From Desulfomonile tiedjei DSM 6799 (GTDB lineage: Bacteria; Desulfobacterota; Desulfomonilia; Desulfomonilales; Desulfomonilaceae): a stretch of 64,000 nt of DNA. Within the stretch, counting starts at the first letter, position 1. Each line of letters opens with the position of its first letter. Location: positions 4,158,001-4,222,000 of the forward strand of contig NC_018025.1 in NCBI RefSeq assembly GCF_000266945.1. The letters run 5' to 3'. This document shows positions 47,792 through 56,506 of this stretch, one piece after another. Made by a program: the position numbers and the translations under genes. The notes below the pieces were generated by a model that worked only from the letters and a program-made list of their open reading frames with translations, ran no database searches and had not been told where the DNA came from.

Positions 47792-49243
47792 TTACGATTC
47801 CCTTGCCGGAGACTCGGAATTAAGCATTGCTGCGGCTGCTTCGAGTGCTTCTTCTTTCGTGGTCACCTCGCCTGCATCCTGGAGTTCTCCGATATGTTTT
47901 AGAATCCGTCCGATATCGGGACCCGGCGTGAGGCCCAGACTATCCATAATATCATGACCGCTCAAAAGCGGTTTTGGCGGGGATTGTTCCGTGTCGAAAC
48001 AGATTTCCAAAGCGCTGACAACTTGTTCCCGTGCTCTTTCCTCGCTTTCCGGAGTTCGGGCTGGCCCTCGGGTTGCAGCAAGATCCGCCAGAAACAGGAG
48101 CAGCAGCCCCGAGGTGTCGTCCCCGAATCTTCTGCACAAGCGCAGGACTGCTCTTTTCGTCACCTGCTCACCGGTGAATATCGTGGGACGCATGTGTCCT
48201 TCCACGAGGTTTCCGAGGATTGAGCTTTCTCTGTTGGCGAGCTTCAGCCTCTCGCCATAACGGTCTACAATCTCCTTTGATACCTTCTCGTGACCGAAAA
48301 ATCTCACACGACCCGTAGGATCGATGAACCTGGATTCAGGTTTGCCGGAATCATGAAATAGAGCGGCCATTTTGAGCAGTGTGCGTCGAGGCCTTCCCTT
48401 CACGGGACAGTCATTCAGGTACTCTTTTATCCATGGCCCCAGGCTGCCGAAAAGGGATTCCGGGTCGAGCATGAGCTTTTCAAGTTGGCGAACAGTCTCG
48501 AGAGTGTGACCCCAGACGTCCAGATGATGAAATTCATTCTGGGTGCAGCCTCGCATGGCAGTCGTAACTGGGAATAATATTTCGATCACGCCTGCTTTAT
48601 CCATGATTTCCAGAGCTTCGATTGATGAATCCGCAGCCAACAATGCGAACAGCTCGTCACGTATCCGCTCCGGAGAGATTTCCGCAAGTCGCGTGACTTC
48701 TTGTTGCATGTCGATCAAAGTTGCCGGATCGAGCGCAAACTGGAGGTTCGCCGCAAACCTGAAGGCCCTGAGAATGCGAAGAGGGTCATCATGGAACGAT
48801 CGTTCGGAACAAGCACGTATGGTTTTGGAAAGAATGTCCCTTCGTCCGTCCACCACATCCACAATGCGATCCATGCTGTGGGTCAGGAAATCCTGAACCC
48901 TGACAGCGAGAGCGTTCACAGTGAAGTCTCTCATTCTCAGATCTTTTCTGATATCGGATCCTTTGAAAGACGACACATCTATGGTGACAGGCTCTTCGGA
49001 GACCAATACGATTCGGCCGGTTCCGAAGAAATCGTCCAAAGGAACAAAGCTGGCTCTATGACGATCGGCCCAATGCTTCGAGAGGAGGAATCCGTTTCCG
49101 GCAACTGCTATATCAAGATCGGTCCAATGAACCTCACCCATGAGGTAGTCGCGCAATGCGCCCCCAACCACATAGGATTCCGGTTCTTCATCGGCGATGT
49201 CTCTCAGCAGTGATTTCAGACGGGGGTCGAGGAAAGTCTTCAT
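47792..49243 (-). CDS. cca: CCA tRNA nucleotidyltransferase / poly(A) polymerase family with HD domain
   Basis: 483 residues. The class II nucleotidyltransferase head has GGALRDYLMG, the metal-binding DLDIAV and RMRDFTVNALAV. The neck has DPLRILRAFRFAANL. An HD phosphohydrolase domain follows (ALFHDSGKP, about residue 295), then a C-terminal helical region. It either adds CCA to tRNA 3' ends or is a poly(A) polymerase. The two cannot be separated with certainty here, although the tRNA-Gly in the window already encodes CCA, which would leave a repair role. Convergent with rpsA. Confidence 0.92.
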   Translation of the reverse strand: MKTFLDPRLKSLLRDIADEEPESYVVGGALRDYLMGEVHWTDLDIAVAGNGFLLSKHWADRHRASFVPLDDFFGTGRIVLVSEEPVTIDVSSFKGSDIRKDLRMRDFTVNALAVRVQDFLTHSMDRIVDVVDGRRDILSKTIRACSERSFHDDPLRILRAFRFAANLQFALDPATLIDMQQEVTRLAEISPERIRDELFALLAADSSIEALEIMDKAGVIEILFPVTTAMRGCTQNEFHHLDVWGHTLETVRQLEKLMLDPESLFGSLGPWIKEYLNDCPVKGRPRRTLLKMAALFHDSGKPESRFIDPTGRVRFFGHEKVSKEIVDRYGERLKLANRESSILGNLVEGHMRPTIFTGEQVTKRAVLRLCRRFGDDTSGLLLLFLADLAATRGPARTPESEERAREQVVSALEICFDTEQSPPKPLLSGHDIMDSLGLTPGPDIGRILKHIGELQDAGEVTTKEEALEAAAAMLNSESPARES

Positions 49244-49435
49244 GGCAAAGCACTGCCTCTTGGGGATTTTAGAACCCCTTCAAACTACCATATGCAGCGA
49301 CATGCAGGGCAAGATTTTAAGACAGATTATTACGATGTTTCCGGAACGAATGATTGCGAGACCGCAACGCCCGGCCTCAGCGTTGATCACTGGATACTCA
49401 TGAAAGGAATGAGCAGAGGGAGAGTAATCGAAGAT

Positions 49436-50224
49436 CTAAAGTTGGGCTTGGACCAATTCGAATCTGATGGTCCCCACAATGGGCGATGAAGTAAGCACCA
49501 GAGGAATCCGCGCTTCATCATCGGAAATCCAGAGTTTTCCGGTACCAACCTCACTCTTGTCACCGTGGAGCTTCACCAATCTCAAATTCAGACATACTGC
49601 CGGATGCTGGCCCGTCTGCAGGTTCAACCGGTCATTTCCAAGGTACGTGACGAACAGTCTGGATTTTCCTTTTCCGTCGTATATGTCCACAAACATGGGT
49701 TTCGTGAAGTCTTTTCGGTTTCTGAGCAGAAACGCGGCAGAAATGGGATCGTAAACTCCCGCGCACTGTTCCGCGTGATTCTCTTTCTCCTTCCCCTTCA
49801 CCTTATCGACATTCACGAGTTTGGTTTTATGATCGAATGTCAGGGCGACCAGTTCAGGGCTCCCCAAATTCGATCTAAACGCATAATTGTACGTCAACGG
49901 CTGGAAGGTCTTGTCTGAAAACGTGGCCTGTATTCGACTCCACATTTCGGTTATAGCCTTCAACACTCCATCGGAGACCGCTTGCGCAGTGACGTCTATA
50001 ATCCTTCCATTTCTTTTCGTAGCAATATCGCCGTGGCCTGCCTGGCTACCGTTCCAGGTAACCACGTAACGGAGAATCTCGGTCCGGTCTGCGGTCTGTC
50101 CTTCAGGAACAAGCACACTGAAACAGGCGAGAAATATGGCTGCGGCAAAGAACAGCCTTCCCGCATTCTGAATAGCACGATATAATTTCAGATTTTTTCC
50201 CTTCTTCAATGCAACATTGAACAA
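49436..50224 (-). CDS. DUF3108 exported protein
   Basis: A DUF3108-family protein of about 260 residues. An N-terminal hydrophobic signal (AAAIFLACFSVLVP, then EGQTADRTEI) leads into the domain (VVTWNGSQAGHGDI; PLTYNYAFRSNLG; DPISAAFLLRNR; LWISDDEARIPLVL). The longest frame starts at 50326 inside the upstream gene. I place the start near TTG 50224, and CTG 50191 with AAGAAGGG before it is an alternative. Family members lie in the periplasm and are linked to cell-envelope genes. The preceding lipoprotein gene and L,D-transpeptidase fit that setting. Function unknown. Confidence 0.75.
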   Translation of the reverse strand: MFNVALKKGKNLKLYRAIQNAGRLFFAAAIFLACFSVLVPEGQTADRTEILRYVVTWNGSQAGHGDIATKRNGRIIDVTAQAVSDGVLKAITEMWSRIQATFSDKTFQPLTYNYAFRSNLGSPELVALTFDHKTKLVNVDKVKGKEKENHAEQCAGVYDPISAAFLLRNRKDFTKPMFVDIYDGKGKSRLFVTYLGNDRLNLQTGQHPAVCLNLRLVKLHGDKSEVGTGKLWISDDEARIPLVLTSSPIVGTIRFELVQAQL

Positions 50225-50241
50225 TCCGCAGGCGGCATTGC

Positions 50242-50667
50242 TTATCGGTTTCGACGCCAATAAAACTTCTTGTTCACTTCCGGCATGAAGATGACGAGTT
50301 GATCGCCGGAAATTTGATAAGGCCATTTTACGGTATTACCCATATCGTCCGTGATGCTGATTTCACTTTTTTCGAGACTGTATTTGCCGGTGCGGCTCTT
50401 CGTCGCGTTGGAGTCTTCCTTATCCATTCGGTTAAAGACAACTTGTCCGCCGTTCGTGAATTCGATCATAGTCTTTGTGGCTTCCCTCGGTTTTTCCTGG
50501 TCGCCTTTATCATTGACCTGATACTGGAGTTCCCAGGTATCTACGAGAGCCTTGTCGCCACCGGCTTCTGTCGATTGACGCGGGATCATGGATAGGCACG
50601 ACGCGAACAAAAGAGAGGACAGAAAAACCGCCATCCCTAGTGCACGTCCTACATGAACTGGTTTCAA
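50242..50667 (-). CDS. Small lipoprotein
   Basis: 141 residues with a lipoprotein signal ending in LLFASC. The mature part (LVDTWELQYQVND; TMIEFTNGGQVVFNRMD; TGKYSLEKSEISITDD; GDQLVIFMPE) has the pattern of a lipocalin-like beta-sandwich that measures or stores small hydrophobic ligands. The resemblance is weak. It lies between the L,D-transpeptidase (43 bp) and the DUF3108 gene, all on the minus strand, so the three may form an envelope operon. Confidence 0.75.
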   Translation of the reverse strand: MKPVHVGRALGMAVFLSSLLFASCLSMIPRQSTEAGGDKALVDTWELQYQVNDKGDQEKPREATKTMIEFTNGGQVVFNRMDKEDSNATKSRTGKYSLEKSEISITDDMGNTVKWPYQISGDQLVIFMPEVNKKFYWRRNR

Positions 50668-50710
50668 GATCTTCCTCTGCGCGGAATTGATGATCCCCGG
50701 ATGTCCTTAC

Positions 50711-51697
50711 TCACCAAAGGCTACGGAACGGTTGTTTTTCCTCCGTCCCTGCCGACTCAGCGGATGGAGGAGTACGTTCTACTCGTGCGGCTATAGCTTC
50801 CGTCGGTCTTGCTGCCATTTCTGTCTGCTTGGGTTCGGTCGGCTTTGCAGCCGTCTGGATCGGGAACTCCCCTCTAGCCAATCGGGTCAGGAACGCTTGA
50901 TCCACGATAATGCAATACGAACCTTTCTGAAGAGTATGAAACACTGCTTCCGCGTCTTGCCAATCGAGGCCGAGACATCCGTGTGTGAGCCTGCCTCCGG
51001 TGGCCTCTGCGTAATGTATGTATTTCATACCATGAAATACCAGCTTGTAACGGAAAAATCCAGGCACCCGTCGATCTTCCCACCTCTTGGGGATGGGCTC
51101 GTTTTCTTCGATAAAGTACCAGTCAGGTCTGATCCAGTCGGCGACGGGGACCTTCTCCGTTATCGGATATATGCCTACAGGAGTTTCAAAATGTCCGACT
51201 TGTGTCTTACCCTTCCCTATTGCAACCGGCCCGATCCTCAGGAGTCTGCCGCCCGCATCGTAAAGATAGAATTGAAAACTTCTTTTATCAATAATTATAA
51301 ACGGTTTTCCGTTTCGCTGTCGTATGAGACTTCCCATATACCGCGCATCGCCCATTACCCCTTGTACCTGCTCTTCACTATAATTCTGGGCGTACGGATT
51401 GTCGTACATCTGCTGTTGAGCTTGTTGCGGAGGAGCTTCGTTTCTCGAGCGTCGTCGACTTTGTGTCTGGCGCGATATCTGATCCCGGAGAATTCTCTCT
51501 GCACCCCGATGGTCGTATTGAAGATCCCCAGGGGGATACTGAGCATATTGTTCCTGCTCAGGCGATCCATAATATTGCTGATAATAATCAGGCTGATACA
51601 TCTGAGCCTGGGCTGGGGTCATCAAAAAGAACAACGAGAGAATAATCCCCAGAAATTGCAGCATATTACCTGTGATTAAAACCCTCTTCTCTCGCAT
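50711..51697 (-). CDS. L,D-transpeptidase (YkuD domain)
   Basis: 328 residues. Signal peptide (to about PAQAQ, residue 31), a Gln/Tyr-rich linker, a YkuD catalytic domain (about 125-270) and a Pro/Ala/Thr-rich tail. The catalytic segment reads GGRLTHGCLGLDWQDAE, with the nucleophile Cys and His kept. The usual (S)HGC(V/I)R has Thr for Ser and Gly in place of Arg. KLVFHGMKYIH provides the upstream His. It forms 3-3 peptidoglycan or protein crosslinks in the periplasm. A strong promoter lies at 51737-51765. Confidence 0.88.
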   Translation of the reverse strand: MREKRVLITGNMLQFLGIILSLFFLMTPAQAQMYQPDYYQQYYGSPEQEQYAQYPPGDLQYDHRGAERILRDQISRQTQSRRRSRNEAPPQQAQQQMYDNPYAQNYSEEQVQGVMGDARYMGSLIRQRNGKPFIIIDKRSFQFYLYDAGGRLLRIGPVAIGKGKTQVGHFETPVGIYPITEKVPVADWIRPDWYFIEENEPIPKRWEDRRVPGFFRYKLVFHGMKYIHYAEATGGRLTHGCLGLDWQDAEAVFHTLQKGSYCIIVDQAFLTRLARGEFPIQTAAKPTEPKQTEMAARPTEAIAARVERTPPSAESAGTEEKQPFRSLW

Positions 51698-51736
51698 GGA
51701 TGCGAAAACTCCTTCATAACCCTGAAATTATTTCCA

Positions 51737-51765
51737 CTTATAGTTTAATTTACCCGCGCTGTCAA
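51737..51765 (-). promoter_or_regulatory. Sigma-70-type promoter of the L,D-transpeptidase gene
   Basis: On the minus strand TTGACA (51765-51760), 17-bp spacer and TATAAG (51742-51737), about 40 bp before the ATG. A GG..GC pair upstream (TGGCAC, TTGCA at about 51798-51814) resembles a sigma-54 site but has the wrong spacing. Confidence 0.75.
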
Positions 51766-51818
51766 CTGCCCTTCACGAATCGAATCTCGCATGCAAGCAC
51801 ATGTGCCAAGGTCCATGT

Positions 51819-53180
51819 TTAAGCCAGTAGTCCGTATTTCTTCAATTTATACTGCAGGTTACTCCGGGAAATGCCTAAAATCTTAGCTGCTTGTGCTTGT
51901 ACATTCCCGGCATTCTTTAATGCCTGTCTGATTATCCGTTCTTCTATCGCGTCCAGAGTCTCCGCGAGACCTTTTTCCCCCGACACCAGTGTATCCAGTT
52001 CTGCCTCGATTTCAGGGGTTTGTCGTAATTCCAGGGGCAGATCCTCGGGCATTATCGCATCCCCCCTGCACAGGACCAGGGCCCGTTCGATCACATTCTC
52101 CAGTTCCCTTACGTTGCCGGGCCAGGAGTAACTGTACAGTGCGGACATCACATCCGGGTGGACTTCCTTTATGGGGCGATCCAGTTTCTCACAAAACTTA
52201 TTGAGGAAATGCGCCACGAGAAAGGGAATGTCTTCCCGACGTTCTCTCAGAGGGGGCATGTCGATCCGCACCACGTTCAGCCTGAAAAACAGATCCCCCC
52301 GGAACCGGTTGTTCTCTACTTCTTCCTTCAAATCCCTGTTCGTGGCGGCAATGATGCGAACGTCAACTCGAATGTCTTTGTTGCCACCGACTCGCTGAAA
52401 TTCGTGCTCCTGCAGTACCCTGAGCAATTTCACCTGCAGATTGAGAGACATTTCTCCCACTTCATCGAGGAATAGTGTCCCCTGATCGGCAAACTCGAAT
52501 TTGCCCTGCTTGAGGGAAGCTGCTCCGGTAAACGCTCCCTTTTCATATCCAAAGAGTTCGGATTCCAGGAGACTCTCTGACACTGCTCCGCAGTTAATGG
52601 GAACGAACGGAGATTTATTCCTGGAGCTGGCCTTATGGAGCCCGCGAGCTACAAGTTCCTTGCCGGTTCCCGATTCGCCAGCAATGAGCACGGTTGTGGG
52701 GGTATCAGCAACCCGTTTCATGAGGGTAAACACGTTCTCCATCGCCTTGGATTTGCCGATGATATTTCCCCAGACACTCCCAAGCTCGGATTCCAGGTGG
52801 CGGATGTTCTTGACAAGAGAGCGCCTCTCCACTGCACGGGCCACGGCACGTTTCACGTCACGGTTGTCAAAAGGTTTTTGAATGTGGTCCAGAGCACCTT
52901 TCTTCATTGCATCTACTGCCTGGTCCACTTCGGCAAAGGCGGTCATCAGGATGACCGGAAGATCCGGGTCCAGAGCGGAAATTCTCTCGAGTAACTCGAT
53001 GCCGGTCATTCCAGGCATTTTTATGTCGGACAGCACGGTATCCACCGGTGAATTTGCGATAATCTCGATGGCCTTGGCACCGGAAGATGCTGTGAGCACA
53101 TCATAGCCTTCGTCCATGAGCAGATCTTCCAGGACTATGAGGTAGTTCTTTTCATCATCTACAATCAAAACAGTGCTCAT
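51819..53180 (-). CDS. NtrC-family sigma-54 response regulator
   Basis: 453 residues: receiver (acceptor Asp in TVLSDIKMPGMTG), AAA+ domain (Walker A GESGTGKE; GAFTGA in YEKGAFTGAA; Walker B TLFLDEVGEM; R-finger region FRLNVVRIDMPPLRERR) and Fis-type HTH (QAQAAKILGISRSNLQYKLK). All key residues are standard, so it should remodel sigma-54 RNA polymerase when phosphorylated. It is 78 bp downstream of its partner kinase on the minus strand. Targets unknown. Confidence 0.96.
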   Translation of the reverse strand: MSTVLIVDDEKNYLIVLEDLLMDEGYDVLTASSGAKAIEIIANSPVDTVLSDIKMPGMTGIELLERISALDPDLPVILMTAFAEVDQAVDAMKKGALDHIQKPFDNRDVKRAVARAVERRSLVKNIRHLESELGSVWGNIIGKSKAMENVFTLMKRVADTPTTVLIAGESGTGKELVARGLHKASSRNKSPFVPINCGAVSESLLESELFGYEKGAFTGAASLKQGKFEFADQGTLFLDEVGEMSLNLQVKLLRVLQEHEFQRVGGNKDIRVDVRIIAATNRDLKEEVENNRFRGDLFFRLNVVRIDMPPLRERREDIPFLVAHFLNKFCEKLDRPIKEVHPDVMSALYSYSWPGNVRELENVIERALVLCRGDAIMPEDLPLELRQTPEIEAELDTLVSGEKGLAETLDAIEERIIRQALKNAGNVQAQAAKILGISRSNLQYKLKKYGLLA

Positions 53181-53258
53181 GCCGGATTATCCCGAATAGA
53201 AGATAAAAAAATCATTATACTGCCTCGACCGGAATGTCGAAAGTTATTGCGATCGCCG

Positions 53259-54683
53259 TCAATCAGCGCCGCCAGCAGGAAGAAAGACCGAAAAAACAGT
53301 TCCTTCTCCTTCCCGGCTGGATACCGTAATTTCACCATTGTGCGCCGCAATTATGTTGTGAACGACCGAAAGCCCCAGTCCGGTCCCCATTTCATGAGTT
53401 GTGAAAAATGGAGTGAATATTCTGGGAATATCTTCCGGTTTTATTCCCTGGCCGGTGTCGGAGAAATCGATCCTGATCGTTCCGTTTTCCGGCGTAACGG
53501 TTACAGCGAAAACACCGTCACTCTGCATTGCCTCGAACGCATTGATCGCCATATTGAGAAAGGCCTGATACAAAAGATCCCTGTCTCCCATCACTATGGG
53601 AACCAACCCATTAAGATCGTTATCTTTCCAGGTGATCCGCCGTGCGTCGGTCTCCTGGATGAGATTGTCTCTCACCCGCGAAATCGCGTCACGAACGTCG
53701 ATCGGTTTCAGCTCAGGCGATCGAGGTCTCGCGAAATCCAGGAAATCAGTCAAGATATTGCTGAGCCGGGTGGCTTCTTCCACGATAACACCAGAGAGTT
53801 TTCGTACTCTCGCTGGATCGGGATTGGTTTTCTTAACCAGCATTTCCGCCGAAGATTTCACAATACCCAACGGATTGCGAATCTCATGAGCAATGGTTGC
53901 AACCATTTGGCCTATGGAAGCGAGTTTCTCGGACTGCTGAAGTTGTTCTTCCAGATGCTTCTGTTCACGGGCTCGAAGGAGGAGGATACGTTCGCCGCGC
54001 CTGACTATCAAGATGAGAGCTATGAAAAGAAACGCCATGAGTCCGACAGCAACAACAATGATTGCGACAATCGAACGCTGGACACTTGTATACTGATCGG
54101 TGACATCCTGAGTTATCTGGATGACTCCGTAAATGTTTCCAAGCATCCAATAGTTGCCGGTAACCTCTCGCAGCGGATAATATGTTTCCGTCATCCGCTG
54201 GCCGTACCAGCGGGCCTCAGGATTCGAATCCTGCCGGATATGGGTCACATCTTTGCCGCCCAAAGCACTCTCAAGCGCATTATTTCTCGGTTCTTCCTTT
54301 CCGATCAGGTCGTACTCGCTGCTATAGATAATCTTCCGTTGGCGATCGATTATCTTGATGCGCTGAATCTTCAAACCGTACGTGAAATCCTTAATGAGCG
54401 AATCGAGTGCTCCAAATTGGTCCCATTTACGAAGATCCACGGGTATGCCGCGGCTCTTCAGCGGTGCGTAAAAACCGACATAAATGTTGTAATTCAGATT
54501 TTCTGAAACAAGCCTCGCGTAGCTATCTGCGCTTCGGAGTAGTGTTTCAACGCTCTTTGAATAGAGAAACGCGCCCATAAGAGCGGTTACGATGGCAATC
54601 ACCACAAAACCGGAAAAAATGAAATATTTGACTAATCTAAACGGGCCGCCGCCAATTCCGGCGGCAGTGGTGTCCGGGATCAT
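53259..54683 (-). CDS. Membrane sensor histidine kinase partner of the NtrC-type regulator
   Basis: 474 residues. TM1 (about 19-41), a periplasmic sensor of about 150 residues, TM2 (about 197-218), a coiled linker, HisKA with the acceptor in TIAHEIRNPLGIVKSS, and HATPase (NMAINAFEAMQ; FSDTGQGI; GTGLGLSVVHNII). The sensor includes IKIIDRQRKIIYSSEYDLIG, typical of a single Cache/PAS-like fold as in ZraS-type kinases. With the regulator downstream it forms a conventional envelope-sensing two-component system. Confidence 0.95.
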   Translation of the reverse strand: MIPDTTAAGIGGGPFRLVKYFIFSGFVVIAIVTALMGAFLYSKSVETLLRSADSYARLVSENLNYNIYVGFYAPLKSRGIPVDLRKWDQFGALDSLIKDFTYGLKIQRIKIIDRQRKIIYSSEYDLIGKEEPRNNALESALGGKDVTHIRQDSNPEARWYGQRMTETYYPLREVTGNYWMLGNIYGVIQITQDVTDQYTSVQRSIVAIIVVAVGLMAFLFIALILIVRRGERILLLRAREQKHLEEQLQQSEKLASIGQMVATIAHEIRNPLGIVKSSAEMLVKKTNPDPARVRKLSGVIVEEATRLSNILTDFLDFARPRSPELKPIDVRDAISRVRDNLIQETDARRITWKDNDLNGLVPIVMGDRDLLYQAFLNMAINAFEAMQSDGVFAVTVTPENGTIRIDFSDTGQGIKPEDIPRIFTPFFTTHEMGTGLGLSVVHNIIAAHNGEITVSSREGEGTVFSVFLPAGGAD

Positions 54684-54848
54684 CCCGTCTCCTCTGGCAG
54701 AAAATCAAAACCGACTGCAATGTATCATCAGGCTCAATCATCGTAAAGGAAAAGGCAGCTCAAGCGGTCGAGCCTTCCGGAGCGGAATAATATAGCTGTT
54801 ATCGAAAGTCTTGACGGAATCCAATGCCTGCAATGAGAAGAATCAGTA

Positions 54849-54920
54849 GCGCCGGCGTCCCTGCCGGCGATAACTTATTGCTTTGTTTGGTGAATTGTTC
54901 GCCGGCACGGAGGCCGGCGC
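54849..54920. repeat. GC-rich cruciform repeat, split by the IS4-like element
   Basis: GCGCCGGC (54849-54856) pairs with GCCGGCGC (54913-54920). Inside are the hairpins GCCGGC-gtccct-GCCGGC and GCCGGC-acggag-GCCGGC. Its last 12 bases are duplicated at 56434-56445 by insertion of the IS. A relative is GGTCGGC-gtctct-GCCGACC at about 60416-60435. Confidence 0.75.
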
Positions 54921-56445
54921 AATGCTGTTGAATTAAGGAAAGGGTTCTTGATTTTTCACGTTTAACCTCCGAGAATTCAGAAGGAATTGTGTTGACATGC
55001 GGGTAGTTACGCGCGATAAATTCTTTCAAAACAAGCTGCTGAAAGGATTTTATTATGGCACGCATTATGCTTTGAAGAACCATGCCAACTTAGCGCGTAC
55101 GCTGAAAAATTTCTTCACATTATTCCCGGACAAATCGACCCTTCCAAGAAACGCTCGCCTCAGGACTTTACTCGAAACAGAAAACTCGCCTTTGGAAAGC
55201 TTATCACCTTCATCTTGTCCATTGCCGCCAGTGGAAAGGGTAAAGGAGTGGACATGAAATCCGGTGAATTCTTTCGACATGCCAGAATTCTTGGCCTTTG
55301 GCCTGACGCCGAGGCGATCCATCGAAGCGCGCTCACCAAGGCGCGCAAAAAGGTGGATTGGAGGATCTTTCGGCAAATACTCGATGATGCGGTTGGTCTG
55401 GCTTATGAGTGTTGGCCTAAGAGCCCGAAGGACGAGTGGCATGGTATGTCCACTCATGCGATAGATGGCTCCGACTATACGCTTCCAGCCGCCGATGAGC
55501 TCAGGGCCGAGTTTGATCCTGAGAGCGGACTTGGGCAAGCGGGCAAAGGACATTATCCTCAGTGTCTTGTATGCACGCTCTATGACGTCTTCAGACGTCT
55601 GCCCATCGCAAGAACTGTGGTCCCGGTGAATTCTTCGGAGCGGGACCAAGCCAAACATCTCCTGCCCCTCGTGCCTGAGGGAAGTGTCTTGCTCCTGGAT
55701 CGAGGTTACCCAGGATATGAATTTCTCAGCTACCTTTTGGACAAGTTCAAAGGCTATTTCGTGATACGTTGCCCCGCAACGTCCACCTTCGCCACAGTAA
55801 AGGAATTCATTCGGAGCGGGAAGAGCGAAGCCGAAATCGTGATTCCTCCGACATCGAACTATCTCAGCCAGGTGACGGCTGAACAACGAAAGGCCGCCAA
55901 GCCCATCAGAGTGAGAGTCATCAGACTGTCCAATCCTGACGGAACCCTCTCGGTTCTCCTGACGAATCTTTACGACAAGGTGGAGTTTCCGAGACAGGAG
56001 ATCACTGACCTCTATTTCAGGCGATGGGAAATCGAGAGCTATTTCCGGGATGAAAAGATTGGGCTCGAAATCGAAAAATTTCATGGCAAAACCTGCAACA
56101 GCGTCCTGCAAGAACTCTTTGCAGCTGCGATCATGGCTGTGATCTCAAGAACTCTCATGGCCATTTCCACCCAGTTACTCGGTGGAGAGCTCGGAGAACC
56201 TCAGTTCAAGAATGCGGTCATGACGCTCGCGTCTGAAGCCGCCGTGCTCGCCGCAGACGATCCTGAAAGAGCCATCGAAATCTTTCAGGATATTCTCAAA
56301 GAAATCTATCGTGTCAAATACTATCGACCAAACAGTCAGCGACCACCCCAACCAAGGGTGAACAAGCAAAGCAAAAACAAATGGCTTTACCGCAGGTACA
56401 AAAATGTCCCCGCAGCTTAAGTCAACAGCATTGGGAGGCCGGCGC
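54909..56445 (+). mobile_element. IS4-family insertion sequence with 12-bp target duplication
   Basis: Element 54921-56433 (about 1.5 kb). Ends AATGCTGTTGAATTAAG and CTTAAGTCAACAGCATT are inverted repeats with one mismatch. The direct repeat GGAGGCCGGCGC flanks it (54909-54920 and 56434-56445), the 10-13 bp length expected for IS4-family target duplications. The exact duplication implies a fairly recent insertion. Confidence 0.9.
54997..56420 (+). CDS. IS4-family transposase, apparently read through a -1 frameshift
   Basis: The main frame (from about 55107 to 56420) has the IS4-type DDE core: HAIDGSDYTLPA, LLLDRGYPGYEFL, and the YREK-like YFRRWEIESYFRDEKIGLEIE. Its N-terminal part, HIIPGQIDPSKKRSPQDF, is open but has no start codon. 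An ATG at 54997 in the +1-offset frame encodes RDKFFQNKLLKGFYYGTHYA and LKNHANLARTLKNF. It can join the main frame by a -1 slip at A AAT TTC (55107-55113), a canonical slippery heptamer in register. The joined product is about 474 residues. A simple mutational frameshift is the alternative. The internal start near 55215 would lack the N-terminal domain. Confidence 0.75.
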
Positions 56446-56506
56446 TACCAATTGCTGGGAACTGCTCTTCACAATCCGTGATTACTTTCGAGAATCGGTA
56501 TAATAT

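Noticed and set aside
50687-51679. 330-codon plus-strand frame
   Set aside because: Fully antisense to the L,D-transpeptidase, which has signal peptide, motif and promoter.
51798-51814. Sigma-54-like site upstream of the L,D-transpeptidase
   Set aside because: TGGCAC and TTGCA are separated by 6 rather than 5 bases, which is not tolerated; a good sigma-70 promoter lies closer.
53247-54506. 419-codon plus-strand frame
   Set aside because: Antisense to the membrane histidine kinase; a codon-bias shadow.
55065-56111. 348-codon minus-strand frame
   Set aside because: Antisense to the IS4-like transposase with no domain of its own.
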